Positions 30,225 to 36,236 of a stretch of 36,236 nucleotides of DNA are shown here, in pieces (within the stretch, counting starts at the first letter, position 1; each line of letters opens with the position of its first letter). Position numbers and translations under genes: made by a program. Source of the DNA: an uncultured Lachnospiraceae bacterium (GTDB lineage: Bacteria; Bacillota; Clostridia; Lachnospirales; Lachnospiraceae); assembly GCA_947627645.1 (NCBI GenBank), contig CANQWV010000009.1, positions 1 to 36,236 of the forward strand, in the 5' to 3' direction. The notes under the pieces are model-generated. The model was given only the letters and a program-made list of their open reading frames with translations. It did no database searches and was not told the origin of the DNA.

Positions 30225-31598
30225 TTACAAATTTCTACCCGCTTTTCCTTCCCTGCCGTCTCCAAGCTTCCGGTACACGGTAAAATACATGGTCGTAAAA
30301 CACGCGATACCGCCGACTACATTGGAGATCGGCTCGGCCAGGAAAATGCCTGCCACGCTGTCTGTCATCAGGCGCGGCAGCAGGACCGTCAGCGGCAGCA
30401 CGATGACCACCTTACGAAACAAAGAAAAAAAGATCGCCTGCTTCGACTTCCCGAGCGCCGTGAACACGGACTGCCCGGAGAACTGGAACAGCATAAAAAC
30501 GAAACCGGCGAAATACAGGTGTACGGAGCGCACACCCGCCTCAATCATCTCGCGGTTGCCGGTGAACAGAGACAAAAACGGCTTCGGGAACAGCACAAGC
30601 AGCCCCCACGCGGCCACCGTGTACAGCGCGCCCACCGCGGACATAAAGCGGATTCCCCTGCGGATCCGTTCGTACTGTCTTGCCCCATAGTTGAAGCCGA
30701 GCACCGGCTGCGATCCCTGCGTGATTCCCATGACCGGCATACTCAGGATCTCGCGGATCGAGTTCAGAACCGTCATGATCCCGATGTACAGATCGCCGCC
30801 GTAGATGCCGAGCATCGCGTTGCAGGCGATCTGAGAGACACAGTTCGTCGCCTGCATAATGAAACCGGCCGTTCCGAGTGTCGTGATGTCGCGCACCAGC
30901 GGCCACTCCAGCCGGAAATATTCTTTTTTCAGTCTCAGAATCGCCTTTTTCCCCGTCAAAAATCTCAATACCCAGACCGCGGAAATGATCTGCGCCGCCA
31001 CCGTCGCGATCGCCGCGCCCTCGATCCCCATGCCGAAGCCGAAAATCAGAATCGGGTCGAGAATCAGATTGATCAGCGCGCCCAGAAGCGTCGTCGCCAT
31101 CGCGATCCGCGGGAAACCCTGCGACGTGATGAAATTGTTCATCCCATTTCCCAGCATGAAAAACACTGTGCCAAGCAGATAGATCATCAGATAGGTATTC
31201 GCGTAGGGATAGGTGGCGTCGCTCGCGCCCAGCATATACAGAACCGGCCGTTTCAGCGCGTAGCACAGCGCCATGATCGCAAACGAGGTGAAAAACAGAA
31301 GCGTCGCCGAGTTTCCCATGATCTTCTCCGCCTGTTCCGTCTTCCCTGCCCCGCGCGCGATCGAGCACAGCGGCGCGCCGCCCATCCCGTACAGATTCGT
31401 GAACGCATTGATCAGCGATACGATCGGAAAGACCAGTCCGATCCCGGTCAGCGCCAGACCGTCTGAGCCGGGCAGATGCCCGATGTAGATCCGATCCACA
31501 ATATTGTAGAGAAGCTGCAGGATCTGCGCGATCATCAGCGGCACTGCCTGCATCATGATATGTCTGCTCATGCTCCCCTGGGAAAAATCATGCTCCAA
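30225..31598 (-). CDS. MATE family efflux transporter
   Basis: Multi-TM protein; MIAQILQLLYNIVDRIYIGHLPGSDGLALTGIGLVFPIV. Confidence 0.94.
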   Translation of the reverse strand: MEHDFSQGSMSRHIMMQAVPLMIAQILQLLYNIVDRIYIGHLPGSDGLALTGIGLVFPIVSLINAFTNLYGMGGAPLCSIARGAGKTEQAEKIMGNSATLLFFTSFAIMALCYALKRPVLYMLGASDATYPYANTYLMIYLLGTVFFMLGNGMNNFITSQGFPRIAMATTLLGALINLILDPILIFGFGMGIEGAAIATVAAQIISAVWVLRFLTGKKAILRLKKEYFRLEWPLVRDITTLGTAGFIMQATNCVSQIACNAMLGIYGGDLYIGIMTVLNSIREILSMPVMGITQGSQPVLGFNYGARQYERIRRGIRFMSAVGALYTVAAWGLLVLFPKPFLSLFTGNREMIEAGVRSVHLYFAGFVFMLFQFSGQSVFTALGKSKQAIFFSLFRKVVIVLPLTVLLPRLMTDSVAGIFLAEPISNVVGGIACFTTMYFTVYRKLGDGREGKAGRNL

Positions 31599-31683
31599 AA
31601 AAACCGCCTCCGTCTTATACGTGCAATTTTTCTCCTGTCATTCAAACGACAGGCTAAAGTAGAATCATCCATCTTCACAAACT

Positions 31684-32040
31684 TTAAAATCTGAACTTCT
31701 TCCACTGAAAACGTTCCATATCAACCCGGCCATCCTTAAACTCCACGCCCTCGGCCTCGAGAAGCGCGACCTGCCGGTTCTCTCCGCCGAACGCGAACGC
31801 GCTCGACACCTCGCCGAAACGGTTCACCACACGGTGGCAGGGAATGTGCGCCGGATCCGGATTGACGTGCAGGGCATAGCCGACCACGCGGGAAAGCCTG
31901 CGGTTCCCGACAAGGCCCGCAATCTGCCCGTAAGTCGCCACGTTCCCACGCGGGATCTGCCGCACGACATCGTAGATCGCGTCGAAAGTATTTCCTCTCT
32001 TTTCCGCTGGTTTTTCCTCTTCAAATTCTTTCCACTGCAT
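31684..32040 (-). CDS. MGMT/ATL-family methylated-DNA-cysteine methyltransferase-like protein
   Basis: FDAIYDVVRQIPRGNVATYGQIAGLVGNRRLSRVVGYALHVNPDPAHIPCHRVVNRFGEVS; start chosen from SD. Confidence 0.88.
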   Translation of the reverse strand: MQWKEFEEEKPAEKRGNTFDAIYDVVRQIPRGNVATYGQIAGLVGNRRLSRVVGYALHVNPDPAHIPCHRVVNRFGEVSSAFAFGGENRQVALLEAEGVEFKDGRVDMERFQWKKFRF

Positions 32041-32309
32041 CTTTCTCCGCCCCCATTCGTTTCCTCCAGGCCAACTGATCCGCCGGCGATCGAGCGATAT
32101 ATCCATACCCTGTTCCACATTTCGTTACCATTATATGGGCGCGCGGGCTGGTTGTCAAGAAAGCCGCAATCCGCAACAAAAAACTTGACAAAGCACGTTT
32201 TTCCGCACATGGTTATTTTAAGAGAAATAGGGTTTCGCCGTACAGTTTTTACTCAAGCGGGCTGCTCGTTTCTTTTTTATGTTTTTGTTTTGTATTCTCC
32301 GAATAATCT

Positions 32310-32474
32310 CTATTTTGAGGCAGTCTGAATAAGTTCAGGAATGCCCAGTGCTGCATTAGCTTTGGCTTTTGCAACAGCACCTTTCAGAGCAATCCTGCTT
32401 TCAGATCCCACATATTCATCCGGGAAATTGCTGGGAACAAAAATTTGCTCAGATGTTTCTGCAATCGTATAAGA
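32310..32474 (-). pseudogene. Probable truncated gene remnant of unidentified family
   Basis: Open frame without convincing start: SYTIAETSEQIFVPSNFPDEYVGSESRIALKGAVAKAKANAALGIPELIQTASK*, preceded by in-frame TAG. Confidence 0.4.
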
Positions 32475-32483
32475 CTAAATTTT

Positions 32484-32783
32484 TTAAATGGAATTACTGC
32501 GTAAGACCTTTTGATTTTTCGGACATGGCGCATAAGAAAACAAAGTATTCATATCGCAGTCAAGAATATCGCAGCAGGCATACAAAAATGACACGGTCGG
32601 ATTTTGCGTGCCTTTTTCAATTCTGTTATATGAGTAGATCGAGATATCAATTCCGGCTATTTGAAGTCGCGCAGTCATTTCTGTCTGTTTGATCTTACTT
32701 GCTTTTCGAAGCTCTGCAATATTCTTTCCAATTTTGATGTCGTTTACCTGAATAATTCGATCAATACTTTGGTCGCTTTTCAT
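32484..32783 (-). CDS. XRE-family HTH regulator, divergent from TM2/SPFH cassette
   Basis: MKSDQSIDRIIQVNDIKIGKNIAELRKASKIKQTEMTARLQIAGIDISIYSYNRIEKGTQNPTVSFLYACCDILDCDMNTLF; SD GAGGTG upstream. Confidence 0.88.
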   Translation of the reverse strand: MKSDQSIDRIIQVNDIKIGKNIAELRKASKIKQTEMTARLQIAGIDISIYSYNRIEKGTQNPTVSFLYACCDILDCDMNTLFSYAPCPKNQKVLRSNSI

Positions 32784-32787
32784 AATT

Positions 32788-32848
32788 ATTGCACCTCTGC
32801 GCAATATTTTATGTAATCCAGCAAAAAATAATTGCACGAGAACGCAAT
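32788..32848. promoter_or_regulatory. Twin operator-like dyads ATTGC-N8-GCAAT
   Basis: 32788-32805 attgcacctctgcgcaat; 32831-32848 attgcacgagaacgcaat. Confidence 0.75.
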
Positions 32849-32860
32849 TATTGATATAAT
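32832..32860 (+). promoter_or_regulatory. Sigma-A type promoter of TM2/SPFH cassette
   Basis: TTGCAC-N17-TATAAT. Confidence 0.75.
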
Positions 32861-32906
32861 GAGAAAAATAAGTTTTTATGAAATAATCTGGAAAGGAAGA
32901 GGAAGT

Positions 32907-33341
32907 ATGACAGGAAAATGTCCGATGTGTGGAGCGCCGCTGGAAGGCGACCAATGCAGCTATTGTGGCTATGTGGAGAAAAAAGCGGAGGAATCTTATT
33001 CTTATACAAATAGTGTTTCGCAATCACAACCGATTCCGCCGCAGCCGGCTTCGCCCCAACCGACTCCACCTGCACAGACACCGGTGCAGCCGCAGATCAT
33101 AATCAACACGCAAGCCCATATGGGAATAACACCCGGAATTAGCAGAAAGAGTAAAATGACTGCGCTGTTTTTGTGCATTTTCTTCGGATATCTCGGAGCG
33201 CACAAATTCTATGTGGGAAAGATTGGTATGGGTTTGCTTTATCTGTTTACGCTCGGTCTTTTCGGGATTGGCTGGTTGATTGATATTATCCTTATTGCCA
33301 TCGGCTCGTTCAGAGATGAATTTGACCTGCCGCTGCGGTAG
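32907..33341 (+). CDS. Zinc-ribbon + TM2 domain membrane protein
   Basis: MTGKCPMCGAPLEGDQCSYCGY; TALFLCIFFGYLGAHKFYVGKIGMGLLYLFTLGLFGIGWLIDII. Confidence 0.9.
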   Translation: MTGKCPMCGAPLEGDQCSYCGYVEKKAEESYSYTNSVSQSQPIPPQPASPQPTPPAQTPVQPQIIINTQAHMGITPGISRKSKMTALFLCIFFGYLGAHKFYVGKIGMGLLYLFTLGLFGIGWLIDIILIAIGSFRDEFDLPLR

Positions 33342-33355
33342 AAAGGGAGTTTTGT

Positions 33356-34330
33356 ATGGGATTATTTGACACGATGAGAGATCAGTTTCTGGATGTCATT
33401 GAATATGAGGACAAAAGCAACCGGCTGATCGTTTCGAAATTTCAAAGAGAGAGCGGGGACAACGAATTAAAACAGGGTTCAAAGGTAATCGTGAGGGAAA
33501 GTCAGAGCGCTGTTTTCCTAAAAGGCGGACAGCTCGCAGATATTCTTTCGCCAGGAACCTATTCTCTCAGGACAGGCAATTTCCCGATTCTCTCAAAACT
33601 GAAAGCGTTTCCGTATTTGTTCACGTCGCCTGTCATAGCGGATCTTTACTTTGTCAGTACACGGCAGTTTATCGACAACAAGTGGGCGACGAAAAATCCG
33701 ATTATGAAACGCGACCGGGATTTCAATGTGGTTCGCATCCGTGCGTTCGGCAAGTTCGCGTTTCGGATCACGGACGTTGCCGCCTTTATGCGCGAGGTCT
33801 TTGGGACAAAGGGTATTGTGATGACCTATGATATTGTCGCGTATCTGTCCTCAATGGTTACAGAAGCTTTTTCAACAGCGGTCGGAGAGACAGAAATGTC
33901 TGTGCTCGATTTAGCAGGTTCCTACAGAAGCTTTTCGGAAACGATGCAAGAACGGCTGAACGCGCATACAACGGAGATTGGCGTTCGGTTCAGTGATATT
34001 TTCATTGAAAATATTTCCCTTCCTGACGAGGTGGAAAAACTGATCGACGAACAATCCGGAATCGGCATGGCGAGCCGGGATATGGAGAGCTTCATGCAGT
34101 ACCAGACAGCCCGGGCAATGCGGGACGCTTCAAAGCAAAAAGGAGGACTTGCCGGACTGGGTGCAGGAATGGCGCTCGGAAATACGATGGCGCACAACAT
34201 ACAGGAAAACGGAAACTCCACGGAGAAAACAAGAAGCAAAGCAGAACAGCTCAGAGAACTGAAAGCATTGTTGGACGAGGGAATTCTGACACAGGAAGAA
34301 TTTGACGCAGAGAAGAAAAAGATTTTGTAG
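33356..34330 (+). CDS. SPFH (virion core/YdjI-like) protein with C-terminal SHOCT
   Basis: MGLFDTMRDQFLDVIEYED...VIVRESQSAVFLKGGQLADILSPGTYSL; C-term AEQLRELKALLDEGILTQEEFDAEKKKIL. Confidence 0.88.
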   Translation: MGLFDTMRDQFLDVIEYEDKSNRLIVSKFQRESGDNELKQGSKVIVRESQSAVFLKGGQLADILSPGTYSLRTGNFPILSKLKAFPYLFTSPVIADLYFVSTRQFIDNKWATKNPIMKRDRDFNVVRIRAFGKFAFRITDVAAFMREVFGTKGIVMTYDIVAYLSSMVTEAFSTAVGETEMSVLDLAGSYRSFSETMQERLNAHTTEIGVRFSDIFIENISLPDEVEKLIDEQSGIGMASRDMESFMQYQTARAMRDASKQKGGLAGLGAGMALGNTMAHNIQENGNSTEKTRSKAEQLRELKALLDEGILTQEEFDAEKKKIL

Positions 34331-34377
34331 TTGCAAACGCAGCAGGCTATTGAAAATATTGTAGGAGGAAAGAGAAA

Positions 34378-35550
34378 ATGGCAAAGAATCCTAAGATGGT
34401 GATATGCAGGAACTGTAACAATCCGATTTCGGAAAAAGCAAGAATCTGTCCGTTTTGCGGCGCAAAGAATAAGAAATCGTCTTTTGGGAAGGTATTCTTT
34501 TTGATTCTGGTGATTGTTGCCATAGTTGGCGTAATTGGCACGCACGGATTCAAAAAAAGAGAGGAAAAGATTATCTGGAATGATTTTGAGCTTAGCAGTA
34601 TGCTGCCGGAACCGAAATCGAATATCGGAGAACTTGTCGCGGACTCCGAAGAGCGTTTCTGTATTTATATTTATAAAACATCCAGAAACGAATACAAAGA
34701 CTATCTTGCGGAATGTGAAAAATCCGGTTATTCGGTCGAGAGCGAAAAAGACGAAACACATTATGGTGCATGGAATGAAGATGGCTATAAGCTATCTCTT
34801 TGGTACATAGACAGTGACGAGAGAATGCAGGTTGAGCTTGAAACACCGATGGAGATGGATGAATTACAGTGGCCAACCAGCGGCGTGGCGGCAATGCTTC
34901 CTGTCCCAAAGTCTACGGTCGGAACCATACAAAGCGAATCTTCAGATCGTTTTTATGTCTATGTAGGAGATACGCCGATTGAGGAGTACAATGCCTATGT
35001 TAATGAATGTTCTGAAAAAGGATTTTCTGTTGACTATGAAAAGGGCGAAACCTATTATCGGGCAGATCATGCTGACGGCTGCCATATTTCGTTAAGCTAC
35101 CAGGGAAACAGCGTTATGTCGGTTGAAATTGAAAAATCAAAGGACGACGGCGTGGCGGCAGCTGGGAATGAACCGACTGACGAGGCAGAATCTGACGAGG
35201 CAGAATCTATCGTGGAGGGAGAAGAGGACATGCCTGACACAGAAGGAACTGCAACGGAAAATGAAAATGCAGAGCTCGTAAACGATATGCGCCCGGAATT
35301 CAAAGAGGCGATGGACAGTTATGAGTCGTTTTACAACGAATACTGTGATTTTTTGAAAAAGTATGCGGAAAACCCTTCCGATTTGACGTTACTGGCGGAA
35401 TATGCAGATATGATGTCTGAAGCGGCGGAGATGGACAAGAAGTTCGGTGAATGGGAGGACGGTGACTTGAATGAGGCGGAGCTAAGCTATTGCCTGGAGG
35501 TGGAAGCCCGAATTGCAAAAAAACTGGCAGATACAGTACAAGCAGAATAA
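34378..35550 (+). CDS. Zinc-ribbon membrane protein with tandemly duplicated DUF6591-like domain
   Basis: CRNCNNPISEKARICPFCGAK, one TM, two related about 90-aa blocks (SMLPEPKSNIGEL... / AMLPVPKSTVGTI...), acidic linker, C-terminal helical region. Confidence 0.82.
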   Translation: MAKNPKMVICRNCNNPISEKARICPFCGAKNKKSSFGKVFFLILVIVAIVGVIGTHGFKKREEKIIWNDFELSSMLPEPKSNIGELVADSEERFCIYIYKTSRNEYKDYLAECEKSGYSVESEKDETHYGAWNEDGYKLSLWYIDSDERMQVELETPMEMDELQWPTSGVAAMLPVPKSTVGTIQSESSDRFYVYVGDTPIEEYNAYVNECSEKGFSVDYEKGETYYRADHADGCHISLSYQGNSVMSVEIEKSKDDGVAAAGNEPTDEAESDEAESIVEGEEDMPDTEGTATENENAELVNDMRPEFKEAMDSYESFYNEYCDFLKKYAENPSDLTLLAEYADMMSEAAEMDKKFGEWEDGDLNEAELSYCLEVEARIAKKLADTVQAE

Positions 35551-35692
35551 GAATTCTATATCTGGCAATGACAGACATCACGAAGAAATGGACCGGCCAC
35601 CGGCAAAACCTGAGGAAAGGCTGCCCTTCTCCTTTCCTTCCCTGCGTTATTCGCTCTGTGCCTGATGTACAGCCGTACCACAACGATTTAAC

Positions 35693-35721
35693 TTGACACA
35701 GTAAAAAAGCAGGCGTAAACT
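35693..35721 (+). promoter_or_regulatory. Putative promoter of ilvE
   Basis: TTGACA-N17-TAAACT. Confidence 0.7.
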
Positions 35722-35810
35722 ACAAATAATCGATTTGATCGCGGCATCACGAAAGCTGTTCCTCTGACTGCCGCGATACTCCATACATCAATCAAAGAGG
35801 GGGAATTGCA

Positions 35811-36236
35811 ATGGAAAAGAAAAACATTGACTGGGCAAACCTCGGTTTCGGCTACGTACAGACCGACAAGAGATTTGTCGCAAATTATAAAGACGGAGCC
35901 TGGGATGAGGGCGGTCTCACCACCGACGCGACCGTGACGATCACCGAGTGCGCGGGCGTGCTGCAGTATGCGCAGACCTGCTTCGAGGGCATGAAGGCTT
36001 ACACGACCGAGGACGGCCACATCGTGACCTTCCGCCCGGATCTCAACGCGGAGCGTATGGAGAACTCCTGCAAGCGCCTGGAAATGCCGGTCTATCCGCA
36101 GGATAAGTTCGTCGAAGCCGTCGTCCAGACGGTCGCGGCAAACGAGGCATACGTACCGCCCTACGGCTCCGGCGCAACGCTCTACGTCGGCCCTGTGCGG
36201 CAGGGAGTTTTTGAAGAACTCCGTGTCGTCCCTGAG
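35811..36236 (+). CDS. ilvE: Branched-chain amino acid aminotransferase, 3'-truncated by window edge
   Basis: MEKKNIDWANLGFGYVQTDKRFVANYKDGAWDEGG...GVLQYAQTCFEGMKAYTTEDGHIVTFRPDLNAERM. Confidence 0.92.
   Translation, partial: MEKKNIDWANLGFGYVQTDKRFVANYKDGAWDEGGLTTDATVTITECAGVLQYAQTCFEGMKAYTTEDGHIVTFRPDLNAERMENSCKRLEMPVYPQDKFVEAVVQTVAANEAYVPPYGSGATLYVGPVRQGVFEELRVVPE

Noticed and set aside
30141-31466. 441-aa plus-strand ORF rich in His/Arg/Gln
   Set aside because: Antisense shadow of the MATE transporter.

Overview
The window is a chromosomal segment from a sporulating, moderately GC-rich Firmicute, most likely Clostridia/Lachnospiraceae-like (inferred from gene content). Most of it is ordinary core genome read on the minus strand: rplL-rplJ-(L10 leader)-rplA-rplK-nusG-secE-rpmG; yfcE-type phosphoesterase and rdgB; a papain-like secreted peptidase; an RNA methyltransferase; an LCP protein; gpr; ysxC; lon-clpX-clpP-tig; and spoIIID. 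There are also two tRNA-Leu genes, rpsT, aroK, a MATE transporter, an MGMT-like protein and a partial ilvE. Accessory or unusual material includes: an S8/Csp-like peptidase with Cys at the catalytic Ser position; Gly/Cys-rich and Ser/Asn/Lys-rich miniproteins; a dense hairpin array; several small tandem repeats at or past gene 3' ends; a coiled-coil protein built from in-frame 12- and 21-bp repeats; a terminator-like hairpin overlapping the inferred sigma-E promoter and SD of spoIIID; and an AT-richer cassette (about 32.3-35.55 kb). That cassette has an XRE regulator divergent from TM2/zinc-ribbon, SPFH-SHOCT and duplicated-domain zinc-ribbon genes, with two matching ATTGC-N8-GCAAT dyads in the divergent promoter region. 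It is the best candidate here for an undescribed system, but its function cannot be read from sequence alone. No CRISPR array, rRNA or intact transposase was seen.
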